Assembly: GCA_036971475.1 (NCBI GenBank)
Contig: JBAIZL010000001.1
Span: 97,755,350-97,819,349 of the forward strand
DNA: 64,000 bases
Reading direction: 5' to 3'
Source of the DNA: Prosapia bicincta
Lineage: Eukaryota > Arthropoda > Insecta > Hemiptera > Cercopidae
Part shown: positions 23,938 through 35,119 of the stretch, piece after piece
Layout of the letters: each line of letters opens with the position of its first letter
Position numbering within the stretch: position 1 is the first letter of the stretch
Notes under the pieces: model-generated
Databases searched by the model: none
Seen by the model: the letters and a program-made list of their open reading frames with translations, nothing else
Told to the model about the DNA's origin: nothing
Position numbers and translations under genes: made by a program

Positions 23938-24585
23938 ATTACACTTTTTTGTGTTGACTCGGCAAAATAACCACTACTTACAGGTTTATTCAGCAGACGC
24001 GTTTTACACTAGGTCAGTGCATTAATCAATGCGTCACTGACACGACTGTTGCTCAGGTGTGTTGTGTAGGTATGAGTCTGTGGTGTATTTCTGTTCTGTT
24101 GTGTGTTATTATTTATAGAGTAATTGTTTGATTGACGAACTCGTAAATCAGATAAAAAGACACAACCCAAATCAAATTTTGCCATACATATACAAAACAC
24201 ACTACACTCACAGACTAACATAGACACCAATCTAAAAAATCCTACACTACATTAAAAAAACAAAAAAATTAACACAGTAGAAAATAACAACATATACAAA
24301 CACTATAAATACTATCCACAACACATTCTAATTGACAAAACACACTCACATTCAAATACCTACTATATTTGAGCACATAATAAACAACTACTCTATGAAC
24401 AATTACGCACCACCAAACAGATATACACCACAGACTCACACCAACACAACAAACCTGAGCAAAAGTCTTTTCGCAGCTAGTGACTCACAGCATTGAATAA
24501 TGCACTGACCTAGTGTAAAAGGCATCTGCTGAATAAATCAGTAAGTACAATTTTTTTATCAAGTTAATACTAAAAAAGTCTTAAG
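23938..24585 (+). mobile_element. Penelope-like element, family E, copy with endonuclease C-terminus
   Basis: The left arm (23938-24115) is an inverted copy of the right arm (24385-24585): 'ttattcagcagacgcgttttacactaggtcagtgcattaatcaatgc' against 'gcattgaataatgcactgacctagtgtaaaaggcatctgctgaataa'. Between them a + strand frame gives 'KTQPKSNFAIHIQNTLHSQT' and 'IDTNLKILHYIKKTKKL', matching the endonuclease C-terminal part of the 8.3-kb copy. The catalytic GIY-YIG start and the reverse transcriptase are absent. Both arms hold the weak family E hammerhead-like layout. Confidence 0.7.
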
Positions 24586-24905
24586 AAAAACTATTTTATA
24601 CAATAATTAATTATTATATAGGTTTCTTACTTTAAAATTTAACAACAAAACATAAGTTGTAAATAGAGTTGGTTACTATACAAAAATGTTATACTATATA
24701 AAGTTCTTTGTGATAACGTCAAATGCAGTATTCAGTTTTTTTTTTACAAACCTACACTATCTGCATTGATTCTTGCAACTGCAATATAGTTTTGTAAAAA
24801 ATCAGAATTCCACAAACACACAAAAATGAAAACTTCAACTTATTTTGTATAACCAGATGTAAGATCCCAAACCAAACGTGACTTAACTTTTATTAAAGCA
24901 TTCCT

Positions 24906-26205
24906 TTAACCTTCAATCACACGCGCCAACTACTCGGACATAAGCACACGCGCGGGGTATTTTCCACCCCATTTCTTATCTTAAAAAAAGTTAATTATCA
25001 CTAAATTTTCATCTTTATAAAATTGTGTGTGTGAATGTTGTTGTTTATAAAACGTTTTATAGTATTTTTATGGGTTTATCACTTGTAGATTTTTTTTGTA
25101 GTAATATAGTCTAAATGCACTTAAATTGACTTTATAAATTGTAACTTTTTTTCAAATTAAAATTAAACATTTATTCATACATTTTAATAAGTTGTAATGG
25201 CTAGATTCTTTAGAGGACTTTTCAAGAGTTAGACAACATAAATACAATATGTTTATTTGAAAAAAAAATTATGTAAATTCAGCTTGAAAATCGTCAAAAT
25301 TTTCCACACTCAAATTTAAAATTATTCGTCATAATAAAAAATAATTCTTATTACTATGCAATTTACTTCATATTTAGACAAGTAAACATTAGTAAATAAC
25401 TTTTTACATTGGAATAAAATATTTCAAAAAATATACACATTTTATTAGGTGAAAAAAAATTAGCTAAATTCATAACTGTGTACAGAAGTATTGGTTTAGA
25501 AGTAAACATTAGTTCAGTCCAAATTAAAAAGTCAAAAAAGTTTAAAAAGTAAAGATTTTTTTAAAATTAATATTTTCAAAATGTATTTTTTATTCAGGTG
25601 CACATTCTTCACAGTATATAAAGGAATGTCCCTACAAAGTAATTTGTTGCAGTTGCAGCATGAAGTGGTTGTCTTCCGGTCTTTTTGCAGCGGGCAAACT
25701 TCGCATCGTCCAGAACTTCTTTTATTTTTATTTCTCGAATTTCCTCAACACCGCTTATGTGCTTCACACCTGCTTTTATATGCAAAGGTAGTCCTGGCAG
25801 TAAGGCTCTTGATGCAATACGGGGTCTTGACCCAGAATTTTAATTTTTTTTTATGACAAAAAGACAAAATTACAACAAAAAAGATACATAAATATGTTAA
25901 CACCAATAAAAGACTCACACTAAAAAATTATTCTAATTAAAAAACAATAACTTAAAAATGTACCAACAAAAAGTTTTTGGACGAGAACACACGAGCGGGG
26001 TCGAATTCACCCTGCACTTAAAACAAGGATGTAAACACAATGACTGGTACGCCACAACGGGTGGACCTTGAGTGACAGTGTGAAGGAAGAAGTGAAAAAC
26101 AACTACTTAGGAGGGGAGCGAGAACAAAAATTTTTTGGAGTCGCCTCAGAGAGAAATGAATGGTGTGGGGTGCTTTACACCCCGGCCCGTGTGTTTGAAG
26201 GTTAA
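24906..26205 (-). mobile_element. Internally deleted piggyBac element with TTAA target duplications
   Basis: TTAA at 24906-24909 and 26202-26205 flank inverted ends: CCTTCAATCACACGCGCC on the left and, read inward from the right, CCTTCAAACACACGGGCC (16 of 18 identical). This is the TTAA-specific target-site signature of the piggyBac superfamily. Coding remains on the minus strand are limited to the C-terminal cysteine-rich domain, so about 1 kb or more of the transposase has been lost. Confidence 0.8.
25587..25740 (-). pseudogene. piggyBac transposase C-terminal cysteine-rich domain, remnant
   Basis: The minus strand reads GRCEVCPLQKDRKTTTSCC, then NCNKLLCRDIPLYTVKNVH: the C-x2-C ... C-x2-C ... 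C spacing of the RING-like domain at the end of piggyBac transposases, which binds the transposon ends. A serine/basic linker precedes it in a shifted frame. It sits inside matching piggyBac ends, which supports the call. Confidence 0.65.
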
Positions 26206-27109
26206 CTTAATACATTTAGTTGAAGATAAATAATTGCTTGTTCATAAAAAGCCTTTCTCAATTGAATAATTTGTACCTATATTTTCATACACTTATGTAG
26301 AAATTGAGTATAAAACTGTTTGTAAGCAAGTGCTTGATAGAGGAGAATATTTCAAAAATGGGATTATGTTTCAATGGAGATTATTAACATTCTTTTAATT
26401 ACTGTTGTGATTATGCTTAATCATGGTTTGTGATATTGTTTAAAATCACATTTTTGTAGTTTGAATGTATTTTGAGTATCATGTGTATGAGGTAATAAAA
26501 CTAAAGCTGAACAGAACTTTATCAATTAACTTAGTAGGAAAAGGGTAGAAATGTCTACAACAATCTTTTTAAGAAATATATTTTATATTTGTGTTTACCA
26601 GCAACAAATGCTTATCAGAAGATTGTTGACAGTGAATGTGAATCTAAAACTCTGATTCTGTAACAATAATTTTTTTTTTTGTACAGATCAGTCAATTAAG
26701 TTTCCCACAGTCATAGCAAAAACATTTTTAAACTTTCTGGCATACACTAAAATAGGTTGAAGGTTAATAGCACATACCCTATATACCTTAATATTTTAAT
26801 AAAGGTAATTATCATACCTTTATTATTTCAATTTCAGTAACTTACAGCTTCGTACTTACGTAGAGGGTTGAGACTAAGTATTTTTATATAATAATATTAT
26901 TAATAATACCTGAATAAAATGTTTCTGTATTTTATTAATTTATTACCTGTAAACAATATAAATTATTTCTTATAATATAATATTTATGTTGTGCGTGATG
27001 TGTATGTATGTGTGTATATACATAATTACCTATACATAATATAAAATTGGTTTTCAATCATCCTAAAAGACGAAGTGTTCCTTATATAAATTACATTACA
27101 TTTACATTT
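26206..27109. other. AT-rich stretch, nothing recognised
   Basis: No supported gene or repeat structure. Confidence 0.35.
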
Positions 27110-27386
27110 GTTGATTCCATCTTCGCGTGAGCTACTAGTAATCACAACTTTTTTTAAAAAATGTTTCAACTTGCCTATAGTAGCACTTACTTTTTTGTTG
27201 AGGACGGCCGTTTCGCGAGATGTGTCCCTTTGTCAACTCAGACCGTAACTCTATGAGTTACAGTCTGAGAGTTACGGTCTGAGTTGACAAAGGGACACAT
27301 CTCCCGAAATGGCCGTCCTCAACAAAAAAGTAAGTGCTACTATAGGCAAGTAAAAACATTTTAAAAAAAAAGTTGTAAGTGATTAC
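27110..27386. mobile_element. Family F palindromic element with two hammerhead-like motifs
   Basis: Left arm: 'gttgattccatcttcgcgtgagctactagtaatcac' then 'aacttgcctatagtagcacttac' then 'gttgaggacggccgtttcg'. The right arm (27275-27386) is its near-exact reverse complement but lacks the outermost 30 bases. The centre is a smaller palindrome around 'gttacggtctgagttgac'. There is no reading frame. One hammerhead-like motif sits in each arm, in opposite orientations. Confidence 0.9.
27280..27321 (+). ncRNA. Hammerhead-like motif with variant core (family F)
   Basis: Stem I 5' strand TGAG (27280-27283), core TTGACAA (27284-27290), inserted A, stem II GGGA-CACATC-TCCC (27292-27305), GAAA (27306-27309), stem III ATGG/CCGT (27309-27316, one G-U), C at position 17 (27317), then CTCA (27318-27321) pairing with TGAG. 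Relative to CUGANGA the core has U for C3 and A for G8, which can pair. The mirror copy on the minus strand (27199-27241) has the same core. Confidence 0.45.
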
Positions 27387-27859
27387 ATTTAATTTAATTT
27401 TCAATTTAGTAATGCAGTATGATTGAAATAATTTTGTCGTAAATTTTAAATGTTTCACAATTAGAGAAATAGTAAATAAATTTAAATAGCTTTGAATCTT
27501 GCTAATTTAGAGTCCATGAATTAATTGTTACAAAAGCCATTTGCCTAGAGACACAATGTTGTGTCTGTTTATTATTTTAAAAAAATGTTATACAAATAGT
27601 TGTAGTAAAATATACGTTTACCATAGTAACATAAACATAATTACAACTGATTGTATGTTATTTCCCTTAAATTGCATTTTTTAATTTTAAATACCATAAT
27701 GTAGTATAAATATGTGTTCTTCAAAAACTTGGTATTTGTATATGAAAAACTGGCTATAGTTTATCGCCACAATAGACTGAATCCAGAACAGCTGTTAGAT
27801 GAGATAAACAGCTGATTGATATTCTGGTTTAGTTACACTTACAATTTTATAAACAAATC

Positions 27860-28043
27860 ATGGCTGCCTGTGGTGAAGGAGAGCCAAATATTCAGAATTC
27901 GTTCTTTAACAGGAATTCAAATCCTAGTTCTTTTGATTCTGATACCAAACAAGTATCACGATCACCCTCCACTTCATCTTTTGAGAGATGGCCAAATTTA
28001 TTACTTTCAGCCAGAGGTAGTACACGCAGAGGATTTAAAAATC
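27860..28043 (+). CDS. Possible first coding exon, perhaps of the RUFY gene
   Basis: The ATG at 27860 is in a good context (aaatcATGG) and begins a 61-codon hydrophilic, serine/arginine/asparagine-rich peptide (MAACGEGEPNIQ ... SARGSTRRGFKN). It runs into a strong donor (atc|GTAAGTA at 28044), leaving one base of the next codon. Composition and the donor favour a real exon over an accidental frame. It lies on the same strand 14 kb upstream of the first sure RUFY exon. Joining it in phase would need an acceptor at about 42097, which has a weak pyrimidine tract, or another exon between. I do not recognise the peptide itself. Confidence 0.4.
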
Positions 28044-28639
28044 GTAAGTAGCAAAATTGTAGTTTCGTTCAGTTTACAATGATAACATATGTGATTGTTT
28101 TTGTAGTTAATTATATTAATGGTTTACAGTTTACATTATAATTTAGTTTGAATTTGTATTCAATTAAAATTTTTCTGCAAAGATTTCATTGTATTACATT
28201 GGATCTGGGATTGTGGTTAGAAAAAAGTTAACTAATATTTACATCTTAATTGATATGGAAGGAAATGATGTTTCTGAAAAAATCAATTTATTCAACAAAA
28301 TTATAAGGAAAATAAATGAAAAAAACTTGTGAGAGAAACACTGGGCTCCGATTTTTTCCGTTTATTTAAAATTGTACTTTAAGTAAGAAACAAGTAAATT
28401 TATTATATGAAAGTAGTTAAAACTTTGGTAATTATATTGACGTGCGACTACCGCTATTTTCGTGACTTTTTTTTACTTTTCTTATGTATTTTTACGTCCT
28501 AGACATGAATCCAACATTATTTTTTGTCGCCGGTGCCGTTTTTTTATAATATATTTTAAAAAACGGTAAAAATATAGTCTTAATGATGTTGGTTCTAAAA
28601 ATTTTTCTTTTGTTTTTAAATTACGCGTTTTATGTGTAG

Positions 28640-28790
28640 AACACGATTATTTCTGTGACAGAAAAAAAACCGACCAACAAAATTTATGTGCACTAATTGC
28701 AGGAAGTACATATGTCTGGAGCATGTGGCCATATATGTGTGTGGTGATTGCAAATTTGCAAGCTCAATTCATTGAACATGGACATGGAGA
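28640..28790 (+). pseudogene. piggyBac C-terminal cysteine-rich remnant
   Basis: The + strand at about 28680-28765 reads KFMCTNCRKYICLEHVAIYVC then GDC, matching the C-x2-C-x4-C-x2-H ... C-x2-C end of piggyBac transposases (xCxxCxKYICxEH). A stop follows shortly. No other transposase part or TTAA-flanked end was found. Confidence 0.5.
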
Positions 28791-29411
28791 TAGTGAACTA
28801 TTGTAATTAGCATAGAGATAGAAATTTTAATGTAATTGTAAGAAATTGTCTGTTATATATTTGTGATTTCATTGTAAACTTGCATGACATTTTAGGTTCT
28901 ATATTCTCACTAATATTTTATATTTAGTTTTAAAACAAAACAATTTAATCCAATTTTGTATTAGATAACACTATTACGATATACATTTTTCAATACGATA
29001 TTCACTTCGTATATTTCTTTGATTAGTGAATTTCAAATAAAATTCAGTTTTGCTAACAAACAGACTTTTATTTCAATTCCTTGTAAATAAATATATTTTT
29101 TTGTAAGTTTATTATCCATTTCGTACATATTTCACACAAAATACAATGAATAAATAAATAAATAAGTTGATCCCCATTTTGTCAAGTATTACCTAAAAAC
29201 TTTTGTGTATGTTGTGGAAATAAATTGGTTCTTTTTTGATTGTTTAAAATTTTTCGGGTCTCAACTCTAAGTATTATTATTTTTTTCCTTGTACCTGAAG
29301 ACGTTTTGTATCTCCAGGTGTAATTTTATCATTTTTGAGATTCTTAGATGTTTAAATCCAAGAAGCACAGTTTATAAATACCTGCATTAATAAAATTTTG
29401 CATATAATATA
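28791..29411. other. AT-rich intervening stretch, nothing recognised
   Basis: No supported gene. A TSD-type 'TA' and the Tigger end start at 29410-29412. Confidence 0.35.
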
Positions 29412-30372
29412 CAGTAAAACCTCTCATATCCAGCCCTCTTATATCCGGAACCTCCGATATCCGAAAATAAAGTAATCGTCTTTATTTGGCAAGGCTCCTG
29501 GCCATCGGCCCTGTTCTCTGATGCTAGCAATTGGTTCTTTGTTCTTTCCTGACCCAGCGAGTTGTGTTCAAGTCTCCGTATCATTCAGTTTATATATATT
29601 CTATAGGATTTTGTGTAATTAGGTAATTTAGTTAGTTATTTTACCTAGAATTTGTAATCTACAATAAACAGTATGGCGGAAAAGTGGAAAAACTGTGTTT
29701 TCTATATCCCCGTAAGTTACTGACAGTTATAATTGTGAGTATAGATGTGAGAAGAAGTGTTTCCAAGTGTCTATAAAACGTTGACTTGCTAGATGTTGCT
29801 TTATGGATTGCTTCAGCATGGGATGCATTCAGGTCAATTACAATAGATTTCCACAAGCTTTCTAGGGATTTGACCACTGATTGAGTACGTCTAACAAGAC
29901 GAAGCAACAGCAGCCGATCGTCTAATCTTTCAAAGGTGGAGAGATATTTCATAAAAAAAGTGTTCAACAAAACAAGCAAACCACCATTATAACTTTTTTC
30001 ACCAAAACCGATTATTAGTGTACATATAGTAATATATTAATGTTCATATATTATATTATATGTTCATGTATATTAATATGTTAATATATACATATAATAT
30101 TGTTTCTTACTGTATTCCTTACACACTGGCATTACCTTCCTGTTCCTTACTTATAGACATGTAACAAAATTGTACATTCAGTTCTATATTACTAATAAAA
30201 TCTAATTACAATCTTCAATAAATGTAACTTAAAACAATCATATATCTACATCCAATTGGAATTGTGATTGTGTAGTACAAACGAACATTACATAATCCCT
30301 CCCATATCCGGATTTTTTGTTATCCGGATCGGGGGTGTGACCACATTGATCCAGGCATGAGAGGTTTTACTG
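29412..30372. mobile_element. Tigger-type non-autonomous element (961 bp) with TA target duplication
   Basis: Ends: CAGTAAAACCTCTCATATCC on the left and, read inward from the right, CAGTAAAACCTCTCATGCCT, flanked by TA on both sides (29410-29411 and 30373-30374). Inner inverted segments 'tatccggaacc' and 'ccatatccggat' strengthen the pairing. No Tigger transposase motif lies inside. The element instead contains a 106-codon minus-strand open frame of unknown origin. Confidence 0.85.
29659..29979 (-). CDS. Unrecognised 106-codon open frame inside a Tigger-type element
   Basis: The frame begins MLVLLNTFFMKYLSTFERLDD and continues through a leucine/arginine-rich helical segment ('LLLLRLVRRTQSVVKSLES') to a serine-rich part. 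It does not resemble a helix-turn-helix or DDE domain. It is longer than most chance frames in this AT-rich DNA and less AT-biased than its surroundings. It may be a captured host fragment or the remains of an unfamiliar transposon domain. Expression is unproven; an RNA of the opposite strand would not code here. Confidence 0.3.
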   Translation of the reverse strand: MLVLLNTFFMKYLSTFERLDDRLLLLRLVRRTQSVVKSLESLWKSIVIDLNASHAEAIHKATSSKSTFYRHLETLLLTSILTIITVSNLRGYRKHSFSTFPPYCLL

Positions 30373-30553
30373 TACTGTCTTTTTATTTAATGTATAATGT
30401 AGAACAAACAATTAAAATAATTTATAAATGACTTCCAATTCTTTTTCTAGCTTATAGAGATTCTTCTATTCATTAATAAATCATGCTACCAACCAACAGT
30501 TTATATGCTTTAATATTTAGAAACAGCTAAAATATGTTTAGACATTAATATTT

Positions 30554-30830
30554 GTTGATTCCATCTTCACGTGAGCTACTAGTTATCACTAACACTTTTA
30601 AATGTTTATAACTTGCCTATAGTAGCAGTTACTTATATTTGTTGAGGACTGCCGTTTCGGGAGATGTGTCCCATTGTATCCCACCCCCACCCTAACACCC
30701 TAACCTACGTAAACCTTGAGATCAGTTACGGTCTGAGTTGACAATGGGACACATCTCCCGAAACGGCCGTCCTCAACAAATATAAGTAAGTGCTACTAAA
30801 GGCAAGTTATAAACATTTAAAAGTGTAAGT
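30554..30830. mobile_element. Family F palindromic element
   Basis: Left terminus 'gttgattccatcttcacgtgagctactagt' at 30554; arms 'aacacttttaaatgtttataacttgcctatagtagca' and 'tgctactaaaggcaagttataaacatttaaaagtgt' are mirrored. The centre is asymmetrical: a C-rich block 'cccacccccaccctaacaccctaacc' (30678-30705) precedes 'tacgtaaaccttgagatcagttacggtctgag'. The right arm has a complete hammerhead-like motif, the left one a partial copy. Confidence 0.9.
30734..30775 (+). ncRNA. Hammerhead-like motif with variant core, best copy (family F)
   Basis: TGAG (30734-30737), core TTGACAA (30738-30744), inserted T (30745), stem II GGGA-CACATC-TCCC (30746-30759) closed by G-C, GAAA (30760-30763), perfectly palindromic stem III ACGGCCGT (30763-30770), C at position 17 (30771), then CTCA (30772-30775), which pairs with TGAG. 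Only three core bases depart from the canonical hammerhead: C3 to U, G8 to A, plus the inserted base that the canonical-core families here also carry. Confidence 0.5.
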
Positions 30831-31575
30831 TTAGATATTAGTAAACCTTTTTATGTTATCAACTTTAAAAAATATATATCTACCTAAAGTAGCTCTTACT
30901 TTGTTTTTATCATGGGTGATTTGGGAAATTTCTTTGCTTTCTCTACTTAAACTAAATGTTACAATATTTGTTTTAAAGTAGTTTAGGTTATAAGAAAATT
31001 TTAGTTACGGTAGGATAATTGATCAAGCGGTGATTATTACAGAATTCTTAGTTTTTATCAGTAATATCATTGAAATTCCTGAAAGAGTTATAAATTAATT
31101 GTATACATCATACTTTAACAAAACATTTCAAGTGTATCTCAACATTGGGTTTTATTTTTGGATATTTTACTCATGAAAGAATAATGAGATATCAGCAAAA
31201 TTAGGTATACCAAAGGAATAGTAAAACAGATATATAAATAAAAATTCAACCAGTCAGAATTTAGAATTGTACAATTATTAAATCTAGCCATAAAAAAAAC
31301 TAAGATATCTTTATATGATCAGTTGAATATTTTTAAATACTATGTATCGGGTAGTCACTTAAACAGTCACTTAAAATAATTGCTTCTAATCTAAAAGCAG
31401 TATGAAAAATAAAATGTTTTGTACCTGAGTGTTCAGTTTGGGCAGCAGAACATAATTCCTCAAACTTACATCTTACCAAAACCTTTATAGAAAAATTAGT
31501 GTATTATGTAACAATTATTTTATCATGTATTACTAGGGAGTCCATCATTTTACTTGAATAAATTATTGGTATGTA
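30831..31575. other. AT-rich stretch, nothing recognised
   Basis: No supported gene or repeat end. Confidence 0.35.
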
Positions 31576-31640
31576 CAGTACAGTCTCGCTAATCCAGTCT
31601 CCGATCATCCGGACGTCACAAAAATATTTATTTACAACTT

Positions 31641-31949
31641 TTTTTTTTTAAAAAATGTTTTAACTTGCCTATAGTAGCACTTACTTTTTTGTGTTGAGGA
31701 CGGCCGTTTCGGGAGATGTGTCCCTTTTTCAACTCAGACCGTAACTGATCTCAAGGTTTACGTAGGTTAGGACCCTAACCTACGTAAACCTTGAGATCAG
31801 TTACGGTCTGAGTTGAAAAAGGGACACATCTCCCGAAACGGCCGTCCTCAACACAAAAAAGTAAGTGCTACTATAGGCAAGTTAAAACATTTTTAAAAAA
31901 AAAAAGTTGTAAGTGATTACTAGTAGCTCACGCGAAGATGGAATCAACA
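31641..31949. mobile_element. Family F palindromic element nested in a Tigger
   Basis: The long inverted repeat is nearly perfect: 'aaaatgttttaacttgcctatagtagcacttac...gttgaggacggccgtttcgggagatgtg' on the left against its complement on the right, meeting at a palindrome 'ctaacctacgtaaacc' region near 31775. The outer terminus 'actagtagctcacgcgaagatggaatcaac' is present only on the right (31919-31949); the left one is missing. An 'aaatatttattt' string at both junctions may be the target duplication. Hammerhead-like motifs lie in both arms (minus 31700-31742; plus 31809-31850). Confidence 0.9.
31809..31850 (+). ncRNA. Hammerhead-like motif, variant core (family F)
   Basis: TGAG, core TTGAAAA plus inserted A (31813-31820), GGGA-CACATC-TCCC (31821-31834), GAAA (31835-31838), ACGGCCGT (31838-31845), C (31846), CTCA (31847-31850). 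The U at position 3 and A at position 8 are kept; position 7, variable in hammerheads, is A. Confidence 0.45.
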
Positions 31950-32353
31950 AATGAAAATATTTATTTTTATACGTCTTTATTTGTTATTTTTAAAGGGGTT
32001 TTCCTACTCTAATAGACAAATAATATAATTTATTCATTAAAATATGAATTTACCATATTATTTGTTTCTTTTGCCTATTAAAGTAGGAAAAACTTCTTTG
32101 AAAAAATATATTCACATTAGATCTCCCAACACTACAATGCACGTGACATCAGAGACATCTTGCGGTAAACGAAAGATAAAGGACCGCTGACTAAACGGAT
32201 AGAGAGTCTATCTGTCTGGCGTCAGGTCAATTGTGTTGTCGAACGGATACTACCTTTACTGCTTCTCGCAAGATATCTGGTCAGTTGTCATTTAATTCTA
32301 GAGCGATATTGATCTGCGTTTTTTATTTACGTCTCGTTCAGTGTTCAGTGAAA

Positions 32354-33956
32354 ATGACGACTAAACGTAAGTCAGTGACAGTGACAATGGAACAAAAACT
32401 TCAAGCTTTGTTTCGTATTGATGGAGGTGAATCGCTTATTAAAATTGCAAAAGAGTTAGGCGTGGGAAAACAAACTGTTTCCGATTAGAAAAAAAAGCGA
32501 CAGGAAATTGAAGATTTTTGTGCAAAAATGGTTAGTAAAGACAGTTTAGGCGGCAGAAGCACTTTAAAAAAACCAAAAAAATAAACCCTAGATGATGCTT
32601 TGTATGTTTGGTTTTGCCAACAACGGGAAAAGGGTGTTCTATTATCGGGTGTAAATTTGCAAACGATCGCGCTGAAACTGAATGAAAATTTAAAAGGAGA
32701 CCCTAATTTTACTGCCTGTGTGGGCTGGCTGTCACGGTGGAAGGAACGAGATGGAATCTGTCAACTCGGAATAAGTGGTGAAATTTTGTCAGGTGACAGT
32801 AATGCCAGTGAAAAATTCAAAGACAAATTTTGCAAGTTTCTCAGAGATGAAAACTTATAATCTTGTCAGGTGTTCAACGCTGACGAAACCGGATTAAATT
32901 ATAAAATGTTCCCAAAAAAAACTTTAGCTTCCAAATTAGATTCAGTAGCAAAAGGCCATAAAGTTAAGAAAGAACGTATGACTTTGCTGCCCTGCAGTAA
33001 TGCTTCTGGCGATCTAAAATTTCCACTTTTGGTGATAGGGAAATCCGCAAAGCCTAGGATTTAAAAAAATGTAAATTTAAGTGTTATACCGGCCCAATAC
33101 AAGTTCCAAAAATCAGCGTCGATGAACAGTCAAATTTTTAAGGACTGTTTTTATTGAAAACTTTGTTCCAACAACCGAAAAGTTTTTGAAAGAGAAAAAA
33201 CTCCCTCGAAAAGCGGTTTTACTAATTGATACTAATTGATGCCACCCAAAGGAAGAAGAATTGGGTCATGGTGACATTTTTGTTAAATTTCTTCCTTCTA
33301 ACGTCACGGCTCTCATTCAGCCGATGGACCAGGGCGTGATAGAGGCGATAAAACGGCGATATAGGAAAAAGTTAATTTTATCGCTTTTGTAACAACAAGA
33401 AGCAGATCCAGATACACAATTTATTGAAATTCTTAAAAAAGTGACTATAAAGGATGTCATATATATATATATATCTGCAGAATCGTGGGAGGAAATTTAA
33501 CCGTCTACACTCCAAAAGAGCTGGAAAAAATTGTGGCCTGAAATGCCACAGGAAAGTGAAAAAACCGACAGTCAACCTACTAATGACGACGCTGAATTTG
33601 TTCAGATTTTTCAACAATTGTAGGGTTGTGCTGAGTTGAAAGACACTGATATTTCCGAGTGGATTATCAGTGATAATGACATTGGTCATCAAGTGCTCAA
33701 CGAGGACGAGATCGTCGCGGTGTGCACTGCAAACGCAGAAAATGACAGCTCGGAAGAGGAAAACTACACAGACGAACCGGTCAGCCCAACTCATGATGAG
33801 GCTGCTGCAATGCTGGAGGGGTTGATGACCCACTTTGAGAAACAAAGTGATATGTCAACTGCGGAGCTGCTGACCTTGAAACGTATACGAAATCGTACTG
33901 TGAAACGACGTCATTCATCGTTAAAACGAAAGAACTTTACAGACTTTTTTAACTAA
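32354..33956 (+). pseudogene. Tigger/pogo transposase, multiply broken
   Basis: The ATG at 32354 starts the CENP-B-type helix-turn-helix (MTTKRKSVTVTMEQKLQAL ... 'IAKELGVGKQTVSD'), interrupted by a stop at 32486. The second HTH half follows (32600-32860; 'YVWFCQQREKGVLLSG', 'CVGWLSRWKERDGI'). The DDE domain begins 'VFNADETGLNYKMFPKKTL' (32867; first aspartate intact), with KERMTLLPCSNASGD and LLVIGKSAKPR. The second-aspartate block (about 33215-33245) is frameshifted. The third block 'VTALIQPMDQGVIEAIKRRY' (33302-33361) is intact. An acidic C-terminal tail with a basic end (33636-33956) closes it. At least five disruptions. Overall order and length suit a single former gene of about 500 codons. 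Confidence 0.9.
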
Positions 33957-34307
33957 GTTTTTTAAAGTTTATTTTTGTTTCAGTTTCATTTTAGTTTGAG
34001 TTTTTTGTGTGTTTATACATTGTAGTCTAAATAGCTTTTTGTGAATACATTTATTCAACAAGAAAGATGTTCTGATATTTCTCATGTCATACCTTTTCTG
34101 TTACAATTACAGGATTTTTTGCTAAATAAGCTATGAAATACTGTACTGTAAGCTATATTTAGGATGCAATTTCACTAAAACTACAATTTCAATATGTTTC
34201 CCCGCTTAAAACACATGTTGTATGCATTTGTTTGGCTTTTTCCGTCTAATCCGGACTTTTGTTAGGGCCTGGTCCCATTAAGTCCGGATTAGTGAGACTG
34301 TACTGTA

Positions 34308-35119
34308 TAATGTAAGAACTTAATTTTTTTTTCATTTTTCAATGTCAGAAACTTATAATTTAAGAATAATAAAATATAATTAGCGTTCAGTAACAGTTTC
34401 CAATTATTGTTCCAAAGACTTTTAGGATTATATTCACACAGTGAACACATGTTTTGCTTACCATCCTCAAATAAAATAATTAATTAATGTGTCAGTCCAT
34501 AGTGATCTTATGAACAAGAACAAAGCAAATATGGTATGTGGTATAATAAAAACATTTAGTTTTGAATCTAATCCTTTTCTATCATTTATTGAGTTAGCTC
34601 GCTTCATCTTTGTTCTTCATGATGGCCATGTGGACTAACCCTAGAACAGTATGGTGTAGTTTGACAGACGATGTACCTCTGTTGAAATCTCATCTCCACC
34701 TATTCCAAATCATATTTTTTCGTAATAACTTCAGTAAGTAACTAGACAGTGAAGATAGTATGTTGTTGAAAATTTAAATATAGTAACTACGAGTGATAGT
34801 AACTATGTAGTAATATACATGGAGAAGACTATTCTGCACAAAATCAAGACTTGGAAGAGAAAGGTCATCCAACACCAGTTGTTAATTCCCAAAGTTAAAG
34901 AAGTGGATATTGATGATGAAACAAAAAAATAGAAGAACAAAATGTAATCAGATAACTTTTCTTATAAAAAAACAAAAAGTTAACTCCACCTTTTAGTGTT
35001 AAGCATTCAGGAGTTAAACCTAGTATTCTTGTATAACGAGTGATTTACACCAATCCCTATTGCTAATGAATGATTGAAGTCAGGAATATAAGCACACATT
35101 TTTAGAGACAATGAAGTGT
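34308..35119. other. Intervening stretch, possible N-terminal remains of a piggyBac
   Basis: A short open piece at about 34818-34930 (METIL-like start, 'KVKEVDIDDETKK') has no clear family. The rest is AT-rich. It may belong to the piggyBac relic immediately downstream. Confidence 0.3.

Larger units (their letters stand above)
31576..34305 (+). mobile_element. Tigger/pogo element (2.7 kb) with inverted ends and TA duplication
   Basis: Left end CAGTACAGTCTCGCTAATCC (31576) and, read inward from the right, CAGTACAGTCTCACTAATCC (to 34305), with TA on both sides (31574-31575, 34306-34307). The inner 'gatcatccggac' and 'gtccggatt' also pair. It carries a full-length but broken transposase gene on the + strand, and a family F palindrome is inserted in its 5' part (31641-31949). 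A second hairpin (about 31995-32100, 'ttttcctact..aatag.caaataatat' mirrored) lies upstream of the coding region. Confidence 0.9.
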
